A stretch of DNA of 64,000 nucleotides from Candidatus Aminicenantota bacterium (lineage in GTDB: Bacteria > Acidobacteriota > Aminicenantia > Aminicenantales > Aminicenantaceae): positions 713,206 through 777,205 of the forward strand of contig CP070825.1 in the NCBI GenBank assembly GCA_020344415.1. The letters run 5' to 3'. The notes under the pieces were generated by a model. The model was not told the DNA's origin. It did no database searches and was given only the letters and a program-made list of their open reading frames with translations. A program made the translations under genes and the position numbers. Numbering within the stretch: position 1 is the stretch's first letter; the number at the start of each line of letters is the position of its first letter. Below, one piece after another: positions 10,401-18,763 of this stretch.

Positions 10401-10603
10401 CCTGTCTCGCCGGTTATATAAGTCTTAGCGCCCATAACAGACGGTCCAGTTAGTGTAACAGTAGCACCGGGAAGCGGATTGCCTTCCTCATCGATAACTT
10501 TGCCGCTAATGGAACCGGTCTGTCTTCCTTGTGCGAGCGTGATGGAAGCGAGTCCGAGAGCAAGGAGCATAATCAAGGAAAGTTTGAAGAATTTTTTACT
10601 CAT
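7436..10603 (-). CDS. TonB-dependent receptor with carboxypeptidase-regulatory-like domain
   Basis: 1055 residues from an ATG with GGAGG eight bases upstream. There is a signal peptide (ending SITLAQG), a carboxypeptidase-regulatory-like domain at about 29-115 (GSISGKVIDEEGNPLPGATV), a plug domain at about 125-250 with VNIVTKSGGNKFTGS, and a long beta-barrel closing with the outer-membrane terminal Phe (FRFGARFTF). This is the Oar-like/SusC-like class that imports large or complexed nutrients across the outer membrane. No SusD-like lipoprotein gene follows. A GntR regulator gene is immediately upstream on the same strand, which suggests substrate-responsive control, and a strong terminator follows. 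Full-length and apparently intact. Confidence 0.95.
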   Translation of the reverse strand: MSKKFFKLSLIMLLALGLASITLAQGRQTGSISGKVIDEEGNPLPGATVTLTGPSVMGAKTYITGETGRFRFPALSPGGCEVKVEMLGFKTTIRRGLIISVGKTTEVTITLAVATIEEEVTVTAESPVVDVETSKTSVNYSAEFLATIPMNRDLYGIQNSIPGAISSGNQYRRTSSILGGTVRSQLYQLDGVPMNDPATFYSMANINTDVYEEIEFGIGALPAEMGQTDSVVVNIVTKSGGNKFTGSVTAYYTANSLAQDLLSAEDLEAVGVNPPRRYADYKDGSLSFGGPIIQDKLWFFLNGRRLIWEEANPQTFDIRLAKINLREWTFTPAELQHFDIEHEEWMGFAKMTFQLAKNIRYMGMYHWNNIYEPVYSNRTSNTYTFACTIVWDHENTHTTTHQLNWVLNQNTFADIRGTYVYRHFPILLRPEYADNYFVYDRKHQVRWGNSYYGDDYIRKKALASVSLTHFADDLLGASHEFKIGGEYEHTIYGLDRYKDGNPYYTYWRDYNAGNKYYYSTSGRRGRLRIRAHAEKGVMASYDNTRRFSGFAQDSIVFGKLAINVGIRLDYGYQYEPEQTRPDMIDLYDIGPEFLNPALAATPTILLHALNDQYHNDPDIEFNQTSAFDAMTTPYKKIVEFTTLSPRIGIVYDLFGDGKTALKASFSRYYEPIWSAKYNAANIMSGGALNWYWYDLNRNGYMDLPVPDGRYGSPVQPQYLDADGDQYRLTSYDIQDPDFQYYPEDLKAPYMHEFMGGIEHELVKDFKLGLQFIYKVNKNIVEDVDKFNGYDPTAVDDQGRPIWLPYDFIDPGWDGEWGTADDQNMTIYGLADYAPTRAYEGANPPEAKREYTALVLTFDKRMSNRWQLKGSILYSAFKGNASPAYSETEGESSLFDNPNVMINSYGRVAYDRPLQIKIMGTVMLPYDIVFTAYFQHRSGSAWRRTISRVYFPSSIDTQDTYDDVAPETRGTRRNPSYTMMDMRVEKSFTFGEFGKLSLYIDAFNIGGRSGLNIEQNPNPYIWPYRDPPEIELDSDYGDITSAYGVRSFRFGARFTF

Positions 10604-10717
10604 TTGTCCTCCTTTTTTTCTCCTTGTTTAGTTAAAATCCCTGAAGTGCTGATTGGGGGCAGCACTCCACTCATAACATTTTCTCTTTATCATTCTCTCT
10701 GTGATTCTCACCTCCTT

Positions 10718-11422
10718 TTATTGGTTACTTAGGTATTCACTCAATTCCTCTTTGAGAGAGGGTGATTTCAGGAGTAATCCCCAGTGTCTCAACGTCAAAG
10801 TTTTAAGCCGCTTTTTATCTTTAGCCTTTAATGCTTTAAGCAATTCTTTGTGTTCATTGAGTGACCTTTCCAGAACCCCTGGTTTTCTGAAGGCATACAT
10901 ACGGACATACTTGTATCTGAGCATTTGGTCGTTAACCTGTTTGATTGTTTCCATAAGAAATTTATTGGGTAAAGAATCCCATATCTTATTATGTATTTCC
11001 TGGTTGAGATCTATGTATTTTTCTAAGGAGGTTATTCGGCAGTTCCGTTCCATTTCCTTTGTTAAATCCTCAATGTTTACTAGATCTTTGGATTTGATGT
11101 TTTCTGCAGCTATGCCTGTGGCTATACTATCTAGAGCACCAAGAACCACAAAGATTTCTTTCAGCTCATCGTGAGATATTTCCTTTACTACAGCTTCTTT
11201 GTGGAAATTGATTGTGACGAATCCTTCAGCTCCTAACTTCCGAACAGCCTCTCTCACTGGAGTGGTGCTGATTCCAAATGTGGCGGCGATTTCTTTTTCG
11301 TTTATCCTTTGGTTGGCTTTGAGTTTGTTATTAATGATGGACTCCTTAAGGTAGTTGTAGATGGATTGGCTGAGGGTCTTAGGAAATCCGTGCTTGTAAG
11401 AGGAGCTTCTTTTATCGTGCAT
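10718..11422 (-). CDS. GntR-family transcriptional regulator, FCD (FadR-type) subfamily
   Basis: 234 residues from the ATG at 11420-11422. The frame opens at 11485, but those residues are hydrophobic noise. An N-terminal winged helix-turn-helix (LKANQRINEKEIAATFGIST, then TPVREAVRKL) matches the GntR signature, and the C-terminal all-helical part (DLNQEIHNKIWD, RSLNEHKELLKAL) is the FCD ligand domain, which usually binds carboxylates, often through a metal held by Asp and His residues. No clear SD precedes the ATG; a TATAAT-like box lies about a dozen bases upstream, so a leaderless message is possible. It sits directly upstream of the TonB receptor gene and is its likely regulator (inference). 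Confidence 0.9.
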   Translation of the reverse strand: MHDKRSSSYKHGFPKTLSQSIYNYLKESIINNKLKANQRINEKEIAATFGISTTPVREAVRKLGAEGFVTINFHKEAVVKEISHDELKEIFVVLGALDSIATGIAAENIKSKDLVNIEDLTKEMERNCRITSLEKYIDLNQEIHNKIWDSLPNKFLMETIKQVNDQMLRYKYVRMYAFRKPGVLERSLNEHKELLKALKAKDKKRLKTLTLRHWGLLLKSPSLKEELSEYLSNQ

Positions 11423-11439
11423 AAATATTATTATACTGA

Positions 11440-11469
11440 ATACATTATATTTTATAATATACATTATAT
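11440..11469. promoter_or_regulatory. 19-bp-spaced direct repeat upstream of the GntR gene, possible operator
   Basis: The 11-mer ATACATTATAT occurs at 11440-11450 and again at 11459-11469, two helical turns apart, in the AT-rich region just upstream of the GntR start. It could be an autoregulatory site, but the sequence is so AT-rich that chance is a real alternative. Confidence 0.25.
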
Positions 11470-11595
11470 GCAAATAATATGCCAATGTAAGGGATTTTTA
11501 ATTTGTTTATTTTCAATAAGATAGGTTTTCGGGCGATTTCTTTTTTTGAAATAAAATTCAATTATTTGAATTTCAATTCAAAATTTTGAATATTC

Positions 11596-11627
11596 CATTG
11601 GGGTCAGGCTTTCATAAGTTTCATAAC
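11596..11627. repeat. family A REP element, left end only
   Basis: Starts CATTGGGGTCAGGCTTTCAT and continues to a second TTTCATAA. It matches the left arm of the complete elements at 14081 and 19807. No matching right arm follows, so this is a solo or decayed copy in the space between the ROK gene end (11668) and the GntR gene. Confidence 0.85.
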
Positions 11628-11667
11628 TTGAATTATTTTACTCAAACAATTATGAGAAACTCGGCGT

Positions 11668-12582
11668 TTATCTTTTATTAATCTTCTCTTTTGCCCAAAA
11701 GGCAGCTCCGATAAATCCGGCCTTGTTGCCGAGGCTCGCTCTTTCGATGCTGCAACACTCAAAAGATGCTTTGTATGATCTTTTTCGAGCTTCTTCAAGG
11801 GCAGGAGAAAGAAGATAATCCCCTGCCGCTGTGACGGCACCTCCAAGGAGTATTTTCTCAGGATTTATAAAATTTATAGTTGAGGCAAGCCCGATTCCAA
11901 GATAAAAGCCAGCCTGAGAGAAGGCATCTCTGGCAGCCTGGTCTCCTTTTTTAGCTCTGCGATATATATCTTCCGCTGTGATATCCTCTTTGATTTTCGC
12001 CAGATCTTTATAATTCTTGACAATCTTTGGAGCTGAAGATTCTGTTTCCAGACAGCCTTGGCTTCCACATTTACATCTTTCTCCATTCGGATTGACAATC
12101 ACATGGCCCAATTCTCCTGCAAAACCACATTTTCCGTGCCAGAGCTTTCCATCAAGAATGATTCCTGAGCCGATACCAGTACCGATGGTAAGAAGAACCA
12201 TGCTCTCTACACCTTGGCCTGCTCCTTGTTTGAATTCACCAAATGTTGCCATGTTAGCATCATTGTCCACCCAAAAGGGAACTTCCACAAATCGGGAGAG
12301 AGCGGGGATGAGGTCGAAATTATCTATCTCAGGATAGTTGGGAGATTGAAATATCTTTTGTTCCTCGAGACTGAAAATTCCCGGAAACCCAAATCCAACA
12401 GCCCCGATTCTAGTGTTCTTTTTTCTTTTTAAGGTTTCCCAGGTTTTTCTGAGGAGGGAGATTAAGTCTTCTATTGAGGGAGGTGTTTCTGATTTCTCAT
12501 CGAAGACAATTTGTCCCTCTTCATTGATAAGTCCGTATTTAAGATGTGTTCCGCCTAAGTCGAATCCTGCATAGAGAGGCAT
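11668..12582 (-). CDS. ROK-family sugar kinase (glucokinase-like)
   Basis: 304 residues. The N-terminal phosphate-binding motif DLGGTHLKYG (8-17), catalytic Asp108 in VDNDAN, and the ROK zinc site His160 with CKCGSQGC (Cys170, 172, 177) are all present, as is the GELGH string. The family phosphorylates glucose, N-acetylmannosamine or other hexoses with ATP; ROK repressors carry an extra N-terminal HTH, absent here. The start lies two bases after the stop of the methyltransferase gene, so tatA, methyltransferase and ROK form one unit. The substrate is most likely glucose, but this cannot be fixed from sequence. Confidence 0.9.
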   Translation of the reverse strand: MPLYAGFDLGGTHLKYGLINEEGQIVFDEKSETPPSIEDLISLLRKTWETLKRKKNTRIGAVGFGFPGIFSLEEQKIFQSPNYPEIDNFDLIPALSRFVEVPFWVDNDANMATFGEFKQGAGQGVESMVLLTIGTGIGSGIILDGKLWHGKCGFAGELGHVIVNPNGERCKCGSQGCLETESSAPKIVKNYKDLAKIKEDITAEDIYRRAKKGDQAARDAFSQAGFYLGIGLASTINFINPEKILLGGAVTAAGDYLLSPALEEARKRSYKASFECCSIERASLGNKAGFIGAAFWAKEKINKR

Positions 12583-12584
12583 TT

Positions 12585-13781
12585 TTAGGGTTTTTTAGCT
12601 ATCGCTGCGTAATTCGGGGAGGAATAGAGAAGTTTGTTCAGGTTATCGATATTTTGGTTTATTAGGGAGGTCATTTCATCGGCACCAGGCAAATTCTGGA
12701 GTCTTTCCTGTTCGAGAGGATGAGAATATTTTATCTCCACTTCTTCAAATCCGGCGTTTTCCAGTAAAAACCTGAGCATTTGAGGATGAATGGGTTTTTG
12801 ATGGGAAAAGTCTAAGAAGTAAATCTGGACAAGGGTGAAGACAGAGGTAGGATTTATGGTTTCAAACACGATGCAGCCGGATGAGGCGAGTTTGAAGTAC
12901 GCAAGCTCCACCGTCCTCATCAAGTATGGAGGAGGAAGGTGTTCAATAACTTGGGAAGAAAATATACCTCCGAGCGTGCCATCTTCAAATTCGGCCAGCT
13001 TCTCCAGAATGTCGCCTTTCGTACAGCTGAGACCTTTGTCTCTGCAGATATCTATCATCTGTCCGTTTATATCGACGCCGTCTGCTTGGATTCCGTTTTC
13101 CTTGAGAAGCTCCATGAATTCTCCTCTGCCGCATCCTAAATCCAGGACTTTTCCAATGTTTTTGAAATAAGGAAGATAGATGGCTTGTTGTTTCTTGACT
13201 TCTTCCTCTTTACCTCTGAATCGATTTTCGAAGGCTGTATACCGCCAGTCTTCCAGAGGTTCCAGGATTTCTCTGACCTGAGGAGGAGAGGGGATTTTTT
13301 TCTTTTCAAGAGTTGTGTGGAGCTGATTCAGATTCTCTTTAAGATGGAGGAATTTTTTCATCAGAATTTTTACATCCTCGTATTCTGCCGCTAATTTATC
13401 CACCTTCCATTCCATGCTCTTGAAGATCATCCCTACATGATTGCTGCCTAATGCATCCCACTCTCTGTCTTTTGCATCAGCTAGAGATGTATTGAGTTCT
13501 ATGAGGTCTGTGAGGGATGAAAGAATCCCCGTTATCTGATTAAGGCTTTGCTCCAGAGTGCTTTGAAATTCTTTGAGGATTAGCAGAGCTTGTTGATTAA
13601 CAAGGATTTTATCTTCAGACTTCAGGGTTTCTTCGAATTGTGAGAGAAGCTGTTTGAGACGGAGAGGAGATTTAAAGGCAGGGTCTTCTTTGCTCTTTTC
13701 TTTTATTTCCTTGAGCTTTTTTGCAACATCCGCTTCTTTTTCTTTTCGTTTTTGAGCAAGTTTTTCAAGGGTGCGTCTCAT
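12585..13781 (-). CDS. class I SAM-dependent methyltransferase with N-terminal coiled coil
   Basis: 398 residues. Residues 1-60 are Lys/Glu-rich coiled coil, and a second long helical stretch spans about 65-165. SAM motif I is VLDLGCGRGEF at 212-222, followed by the acidic strand end GVDINGQMI and FSSQVIEHLPPPYL. The layout resembles methyltransferases that cap O-antigen or other surface glycans (WbdD-like), where the coiled coil acts as a ruler or oligomerisation arm; that comparison is inference. The ATG overlaps the tatA stop by four bases (ATGA), so translation is coupled. Confidence 0.8.
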   Translation of the reverse strand: MRRTLEKLAQKRKEKEADVAKKLKEIKEKSKEDPAFKSPLRLKQLLSQFEETLKSEDKILVNQQALLILKEFQSTLEQSLNQITGILSSLTDLIELNTSLADAKDREWDALGSNHVGMIFKSMEWKVDKLAAEYEDVKILMKKFLHLKENLNQLHTTLEKKKIPSPPQVREILEPLEDWRYTAFENRFRGKEEEVKKQQAIYLPYFKNIGKVLDLGCGRGEFMELLKENGIQADGVDINGQMIDICRDKGLSCTKGDILEKLAEFEDGTLGGIFSSQVIEHLPPPYLMRTVELAYFKLASSGCIVFETINPTSVFTLVQIYFLDFSHQKPIHPQMLRFLLENAGFEEVEIKYSHPLEQERLQNLPGADEMTSLINQNIDNLNKLLYSSPNYAAIAKKP

Positions 13782-13981
13782 TCTTCCTTAGTAGGAGGCT
13801 CGGGCTTTTCTGAAGGAGTTTCATTTTCTTTTTCTTTTGTTGTTATAGATTTACGGAAGTTTTTTATGCCTTCTCCTAAGGATTTTCCTAGCTCAGGAAG
13901 CTTTCGGGCACCAAAGATGATGACGATGATCAGTATTATGAGAATAAGTTCTGTCGGTCCGACAGGTCCAAATAAAAACAT
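13778..13981 (-). CDS. tatA: Sec-independent translocase subunit TatA/E
   Basis: 67 residues: a short periplasmic lead with the FGPVGPTELILI pattern, one membrane helix, the hinge FGARKLPELGKSLGEGIKNF (an amphipathic helix) and a charged Lys/Glu/Pro tail, all typical for TatA/E. AAGGAGG lies seven bases before the ATG. tatB and tatC are not in the window. At least one probable Tat substrate is: the aldo/keto reductase at 59346-60692. It is the first gene of a unit with the methyltransferase and ROK genes. Confidence 0.92.
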   Translation of the reverse strand: MFLFGPVGPTELILIILIIVIIFGARKLPELGKSLGEGIKNFRKSITTKEKENETPSEKPEPPTKEE

Positions 13982-14080
13982 TAAAACCTCCTTGGAGGAC
14001 TTTCTTTCGAGCTTAATTCTTTACTTTTTCTCTTAACAAAATTACTTTACTCCTTCCCAAAAGTCAAGCTCCCAATTATC

Positions 14081-14361
14081 CATTGGGGTCAGGCTTTCAT
14101 AAGTTTCATAATTTGACTAATTTTTGTAACTTTGCGATCATTCTCTGATTCAAACGTCATAATAATACCAATATCTAAAATGGCTCGTATGGCTAGAATT
14201 GAATTCCCTGGTGCTTTTTACCATGTTCTTGCACGAGGAAATAATAAACAGAAAATATTTAAAAATGAGCAGGATTATATTGAAGAAAAAATTGACAAAA
14301 GTCAGATATTCTCTGATTATTTAAATCAAGTTATGAAAGTTATGAAAGCCTGACACCAATG
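14081..14361. mobile_element. family A REP/MITE element carrying a RAYT stub
   Basis: Inverted ends CATTGGGGTCAGGCTTTCAT (14081) and TATGAAAGCCTGACACCAATG (ending 14361) flank 281 bases. Inside, the plus strand encodes the conserved N-terminus of a REP-associated tyrosine transposase (Y1/IS200-like family). The middle of the transposase gene is missing and the right arm follows directly, as in a deletion-derived, non-autonomous element. The last three bases are the ATG annotated as the lepA start. Confidence 0.8.
14180..14353 (+). pseudogene. REP-associated tyrosine transposase (RAYT), N-terminal remnant
   Basis: From the ATG at 14180 the frame reads MARMARIEFPGAFYHVLARG then NNKQKIFKNEQDYIE, the hallmark start of RAYT proteins, including the first His-containing strand. 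After about 35 residues homology stops and the frame runs into the element's right inverted repeat (QVMKVMKA). The HUH motif and catalytic Tyr are gone, so it is inactive. Full RAYTs are about 150-250 residues. Confidence 0.8.
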
Positions 14362-16155
14362 AAGATGAAGAATATAAGGAATTTTTCGATAATCGCTCAT
14401 ATTGACCACGGAAAGTCCACTCTAGCGGACCGCCTCCTGGAGAGAACCGGTGCTCTTTCGCCCCGCGAATTTAAGGAACAGGTTCTGGATACGATGGATC
14501 TAGAGCGGGAGAAGGGGATCACAATAAAGGCCCAAACAGCTCGGCTTCGTTATGAGTCTAAATCTGGCGAAGAATACATTCTCAATCTAATCGACACGCC
14601 TGGCCATGTGGATTTCAGCTATGAAGTCTCCCGGAGCCTTACTGCCAGTGAGGGAGCCTTTCTTGTGATCGATGCCTCTCAGGGCGTAGAGGCTCAGACT
14701 CTTGCTAACACCTATTTGGCGCTCCAGAATGACCTTGTCCTTATTCCTGTTATCAACAAGATTGACTTACCACAGGCCAATCCAGAAGTCACGCTTGAGC
14801 AACTGGAAAATATCATCGGTCTCAAGCGCGAAGAAGCCCTCCTCGTGAGTGCCAAGAAAGGAACAGGGATCGATTACGTTTTGGAAAGTATTGTCGATCG
14901 CGTACCTTCTCCTAAAGGAAACCCGGGTTCTCCTCTTAAGGCTTTGCTCTTCGATTCTTGGTTTGATTCCTACCGCGGTGTTATCGTTCTGACGCGGGTT
15001 TTTGATGGAACCATCCGGCGGGGTGCGCAAGTTGAACTCATGGCCAGCAGAGCCATCTACGAAGTTGAAGAGGTTGGCTACCTTACTCCCAAACCACATG
15101 AGGTAGATTCCCTAAAGACTGGAGAGGTTGGGTACGTGATAGCAGGGATCAAAGAATTAAGCCACGCCAGGATAGGTGATACCATTACAGAAAAGAAAAG
15201 ACGAGCATCAGAAGCTTTGCCTGGTTTCAAGGAGGCAAAGCCCATGGTTTTCTGCGGCATGTTTCCAGCCGGTGAAAGCAGCGTTGATGATTTAAGGAAG
15301 TCGCTTGAGAAATTGAGACTCAATGATTCTTCCTTTCAGTATGAGGCTGAAAATTCTCCTGCACTAGGGATGGGATTCCGCTGCGGCTTTTTAGGCCTCC
15401 TCCATAGGGAAATCATTCAGGAGAGATTGGAAAGAGAATTTGATTTGAACCTGATCACCACTGCTCCGAGTGTGGGCTTCCGAGTCGCTGGAAAGGGTGA
15501 AAGAGTAAAAGAAATCCATAATCCCTCAGAGCTTCCACCTGCGAATGAAATCAAAAAGATAGAAGAACCTGTTATAGAAGCTCTAATCATTACCCCCGAT
15601 AAATATCTGGGCGCTGTTCTCAAACTACTTGAAAACAGACGAGGAGAACAGAAGAAGATGGAATATGCGAGCTCCCAGCGCATTATATTGACGTATCTCC
15701 TCCCTCTCAACGAAGTTGTCATCGATTTTTACAACCAGCTAAAGTCAATCTCACAGGGCTATGCCTCTATGGATTATGAACTGGCCGGATATAGAGAAGC
15801 GTCTCTTGTTAAGCTTGATATCCTGATCAACAGAGAACCGGTGGACGCTCTTTCTCTTATAGTTCCCAAGGATAAAGCCTATCATCTCGGAAGGATGCTT
15901 GTGGCAAAGATGAGAAAACTCATCCCCCGCCAGCAGTTCGAGGTAGCTATCCAAGCTGCAATCGGCAAAAGAGTAGTTGCCCGCGAAACGATCAAACCTT
16001 ACCGCAAGGATGTTCTGGCAAAGCTTTATGGAGGCGACTACACCCGCAAAATGAAACTTCTCGAAAAGCAGAAAGGTGGCAAAAAGAGGATGCGAAAAAT
16101 AGGAAGAGTTGAGATTCCGCAAGAAGCGTTCCTGGCGCTTCTTGATATTAAATAA
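14359..16155 (+). CDS. lepA: elongation factor 4 (LepA), back-translocating GTPase
   Basis: 598 residues, the usual family length. GTPase motifs: AHIDHGKST (G1), DTPGH (G3), NKID (G4) and SAKKG (G5), followed by domains II, III and V and the LepA-specific C-terminal domain ([21 protein letters not shown] onward). It binds stalled ribosomes under ionic or cold stress. The ATG at 14359 is the end of a family A REP element; the ATG at 14365 ([18 protein letters not shown]) is the conserved native start. No good SD precedes either, presumably because the insertion displaced the original leader. Confidence 0.97.
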   Translation: MKMKNIRNFSIIAHIDHGKSTLADRLLERTGALSPREFKEQVLDTMDLEREKGITIKAQTARLRYESKSGEEYILNLIDTPGHVDFSYEVSRSLTASEGAFLVIDASQGVEAQTLANTYLALQNDLVLIPVINKIDLPQANPEVTLEQLENIIGLKREEALLVSAKKGTGIDYVLESIVDRVPSPKGNPGSPLKALLFDSWFDSYRGVIVLTRVFDGTIRRGAQVELMASRAIYEVEEVGYLTPKPHEVDSLKTGEVGYVIAGIKELSHARIGDTITEKKRRASEALPGFKEAKPMVFCGMFPAGESSVDDLRKSLEKLRLNDSSFQYEAENSPALGMGFRCGFLGLLHREIIQERLEREFDLNLITTAPSVGFRVAGKGERVKEIHNPSELPPANEIKKIEEPVIEALIITPDKYLGAVLKLLENRRGEQKKMEYASSQRIILTYLLPLNEVVIDFYNQLKSISQGYASMDYELAGYREASLVKLDILINREPVDALSLIVPKDKAYHLGRMLVAKMRKLIPRQQFEVAIQAAIGKRVVARETIKPYRKDVLAKLYGGDYTRKMKLLEKQKGGKKRMRKIGRVEIPQEAFLALLDIK

Positions 16156-16156
16156 T

Positions 16157-16200
16157 ATGTCATTGCGACGACCTCTTTAACACTTTGCGTTGCGTGGTGG
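16157..16200. repeat. degenerate TCATTGCGA-type repeat
   Basis: Just past the lepA stop, TGTCATTGCGACGACC and a later TTGCGTTGCGTGG resemble the palindromic core seen inside the family B elements. Decayed copy. Confidence 0.45.
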
Positions 16201-16278
16201 AAACAGGCAACTTTAAGCCAACAACGACTAATATTCAGTGTAATTGATATTTGTTGTAATTAGGCATATATTAAGAGC

Positions 16279-16866
16279 ATGAGTACAACAGCTGTCGAAA
16301 AAGCTATCGATAAGGGAATCAAATTTCTCTCTGAATTTATTCCTCTGAAGACCTATCTGTATTTTCCTCTCCTCTACTCGTCTCTGTTCTGGATCATAAA
16401 AAGACCTGGAGAATGGAAAAAGCAGATTTTCTCATGGAAGGTTTTTCCTGCTCCTGAATTTATAAAGGCGAAGCCTGATGAGTTTATCCTTAATTTCTTC
16501 GAGGAAAATCAGGGATTGTATAAAACTTATGAAGCAGAAATCAAAGACAGAGAAATGGAGACGTTAAGAGAGGCAGCAGATTGTCTCTACCCGATCCTCG
16601 GCCTCGAAGATCCATTTCTTTCGGCACTCTTTGCCCAAGAATTAGAAGCAGAAGACTTCCGGAAGATTGTCGAGGAGTTCAATGAGAGAGTCAGCCAAGC
16701 CCTTAATGATATCGAAGCTGTAGAAGAGGAACCGCGGCTTCTCAAGGCTTTAAAAGCATTTGCCGATGAGATAGCTTCCCTCGGCGGCGATCTTATCTCC
16801 CAGGATAAGATTCTGAAAATGTTTGCCGACCTATTAAAAAAGAAAACAAAAAAGAAGGATGATTGA
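16279..16866 (+). CDS. conserved hypothetical protein
   Basis: 195 residues, not recognised. Predicted mainly helical and acidic, with one moderately hydrophobic stretch near the N-terminus (YLYFPLLYSSLFWII, about 27-41) that could be a membrane-surface helix, and a basic C-terminus (LLKKKTKKKDD). No motif seen. Its stop overlaps the in-frame ATG of the following TPR lipoprotein (GATGATTGA), which suggests coupled translation in an operon with the lipoprotein, mtnA and tsaD genes. The SD is weak. Confidence 0.65.
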   Translation: MSTTAVEKAIDKGIKFLSEFIPLKTYLYFPLLYSSLFWIIKRPGEWKKQIFSWKVFPAPEFIKAKPDEFILNFFEENQGLYKTYEAEIKDREMETLREAADCLYPILGLEDPFLSALFAQELEAEDFRKIVEEFNERVSQALNDIEAVEEEPRLLKALKAFADEIASLGGDLISQDKILKMFADLLKKKTKKKDD

Positions 16867-17737
16867 ATATCCTCTCAAAAAAATGAAGAAGAAGCCTGTT
16901 CCCATTCTTCTTTTTTGCCTTTTTTTCCTTTCTGCCTGCATTTCCCATCTGAAGGAAGCCAAATTTCATTATGCCCAAGGTCAAAGGCTTTCCCGACAAT
17001 ACCAAACTGAGAAGGCGGTTGCTTCTTTCAAAAGAGCCTTGAAAGAGGCTGAGCTGGAGGCGCAGAAGCACCCTTCAGCCCAGGCGTACATGGTTAAAGG
17101 ATTAGCTGAGATGGAACTGGATGCCTGGGGAGACGCCGAGGAAAGCTTTCTTAGGGCTTTCTCTTTCGGGTTTGAGAAGGGCGAAGAATGGGCCCGAGAG
17201 GTTTCGCTCCTAGGTTTGGCTTCGTCTTTAGAGGAGTTGGGGCTTGAAGACTCTGCTTTCAACATATACTCCTATCTAGTTAATAAGTCGAGGTTAAAAC
17301 AAATTTCCATTCTAGCTGCTCAAAAATACATGGATAGAGCATTGGAGAGGGCGATTCGCACGGAAAAAAAAGAGAGACAGAGATTGTTAGCCACAGCCCT
17401 CAATACAGCAGAGAGGCTTTCCGATAAAGACCTCAGTTGCGGCTTTTATCATTATCTCCAATCTCAAGTCCTAAGCCATCTTTCCGATTATAAAAAGAGT
17501 TTTGAAGAAGCTGTCATGGCCCGGGAGCTAGGGCTGCCCACAGAGGAGATTTTCCGTGACAATGACCTTCAGATCGTTTTCTGTTACAAGAAGCTCAAGG
17601 AGGAACTCTCTTCCCAAGAGTGGCAAGATTTCCAATCGATTTACTTGAAATGGATAAAAAAGTGGAACTGGCAAGATTCAGAAACTCCTGCCTGGAAGAA
17701 GGAGGCAAGAAATGCTGCCCACAATAAAGTGGGATGA
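16859..17737 (+). CDS. TPR-containing lipoprotein
   Basis: 292 residues if translation starts at the ATG overlapping the upstream stop; an ATG at 16883 gives a more compact signal peptide. Either way the lipobox LSAC is visible (Cys27 or Cys19). The mature part is helical with TPR-like pairs (AKFHYAQGQRLSRQYQTEKAVASFKRAL compressed here to its pattern A-Y-Q-A-F-A; later GLAEMELDAWGDAEESFLRA). Probably a periplasmic-face scaffold protein. Its 3' end overlaps the mtnA start by 26 bases. Confidence 0.75.
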   Translation: MIEYPLKKMKKKPVPILLFCLFFLSACISHLKEAKFHYAQGQRLSRQYQTEKAVASFKRALKEAELEAQKHPSAQAYMVKGLAEMELDAWGDAEESFLRAFSFGFEKGEEWAREVSLLGLASSLEELGLEDSAFNIYSYLVNKSRLKQISILAAQKYMDRALERAIRTEKKERQRLLATALNTAERLSDKDLSCGFYHYLQSQVLSHLSDYKKSFEEAVMARELGLPTEEIFRDNDLQIVFCYKKLKEELSSQEWQDFQSIYLKWIKKWNWQDSETPAWKKEARNAAHNKVG

Positions 17738-18752
17738 AAACAAGGTCATCATGATCGACCAGAGAAAGCTGCCAGGGGAAGAAGTCTACGTGGAATGCCA
17801 AAATACTGATCAGGTGGCAGAGGCCATTGAGAAGATGGTGATAAGAGGGGCGCCTGCCATCGGAGTCGCTGCTGCGTTTGGAGTGGCTCTGGGCGTTCTG
17901 AGCATTGATAACGATGAGAAACTTGATGAAGAATTTGCGCGGATTCTTCACCGCTTGGAGATAACGAGACCCACTGCCCGCAACCTGTTCTGGGCGTTGG
18001 AGAGGATGAAAGGGGCCTTCGAGAGAAACAAGGGACTGGAGCTTTCTCATCTCAAGGAGAAGTTAATTCAGGAAGCGTTGGACATAGAGGCGGAAGATGT
18101 AGAGACGAACAGGAAGATCGGATTCTATGGAAAGGAACTGATTGAGGATGACCAGTCTATCCTAACCCATTGCAATGCCGGTGCCCTGGCGACAGCCGGA
18201 TACGGTACTGCACTGGGCGTTATACGAGCTGCGTTCCAGGAAGGCAAGAAGATTTGTGTGTTTGCTGACGAGACAAGGCCTTTTCTTCAGGGAGCGAGGT
18301 TGACCTGTTGGGAACTCCACAAAGAAAATATTCCGGTGGTCCTTATTACTGATAGCATGGCCGGTTATTTCATGCAGAAAGGAGAGATAGCCCTGGTGAT
18401 TACGGGTGCGGATCGAATAACCAGGAATGGCGATGCTGCCAATAAAATCGGAACTTACTCCCTAGCTGTTTTAGCTAAAGAACATAGTATTCCTTTTTAT
18501 GTTGCTGCACCCTTTAGCACTATAGACTTTAATCTGAATAGAGGGAGCGAGATTCCCATAGAGGAAAGGGACCCGCAGGAAGTAAGAGAAGTTGGAGGGC
18601 ATTGTCTTTCCCTTGCTGATGTAAAAGTCAAAAATCCTGCTTTTGATGTAACGCCTGCCAAATATATTTCTGCCATAATTACAGAAAAAGGAACAGCAAG
18701 GCCGCCATATGGGGAAAGTTTGGAAGAGCTGAATAATGTGAAAGAGCTGTAG
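17712..18752 (+). CDS. mtnA: S-methyl-5-thioribose-1-phosphate isomerase
   Basis: 346 residues, usual length, with AGGAGG six bases before the ATG inside the upstream gene. Family strings: VIRGAPAIGVAAAFG, catalytic Cys in LTHCNAGALATAGYGTALG, and catalytic Asp in GADRITRNGDAANKIGTY. It converts methylthioribose-1-phosphate to methylthioribulose-1-phosphate in methionine salvage; related enzymes also act on ribose-1-phosphates. No other mtn gene is in the window, so a partial salvage or a broader sugar-phosphate role is possible. Confidence 0.96.
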   Translation: MLPTIKWDENKVIMIDQRKLPGEEVYVECQNTDQVAEAIEKMVIRGAPAIGVAAAFGVALGVLSIDNDEKLDEEFARILHRLEITRPTARNLFWALERMKGAFERNKGLELSHLKEKLIQEALDIEAEDVETNRKIGFYGKELIEDDQSILTHCNAGALATAGYGTALGVIRAAFQEGKKICVFADETRPFLQGARLTCWELHKENIPVVLITDSMAGYFMQKGEIALVITGADRITRNGDAANKIGTYSLAVLAKEHSIPFYVAAPFSTIDFNLNRGSEIPIEERDPQEVREVGGHCLSLADVKVKNPAFDVTPAKYISAIITEKGTARPPYGESLEELNNVKEL

Positions 18753-18763
18753 TACAAACCAAA

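Noticed and set aside
10701..11174. A 157-residue plus-strand frame
   Set aside because: Antisense shadow of the GntR/FCD gene.
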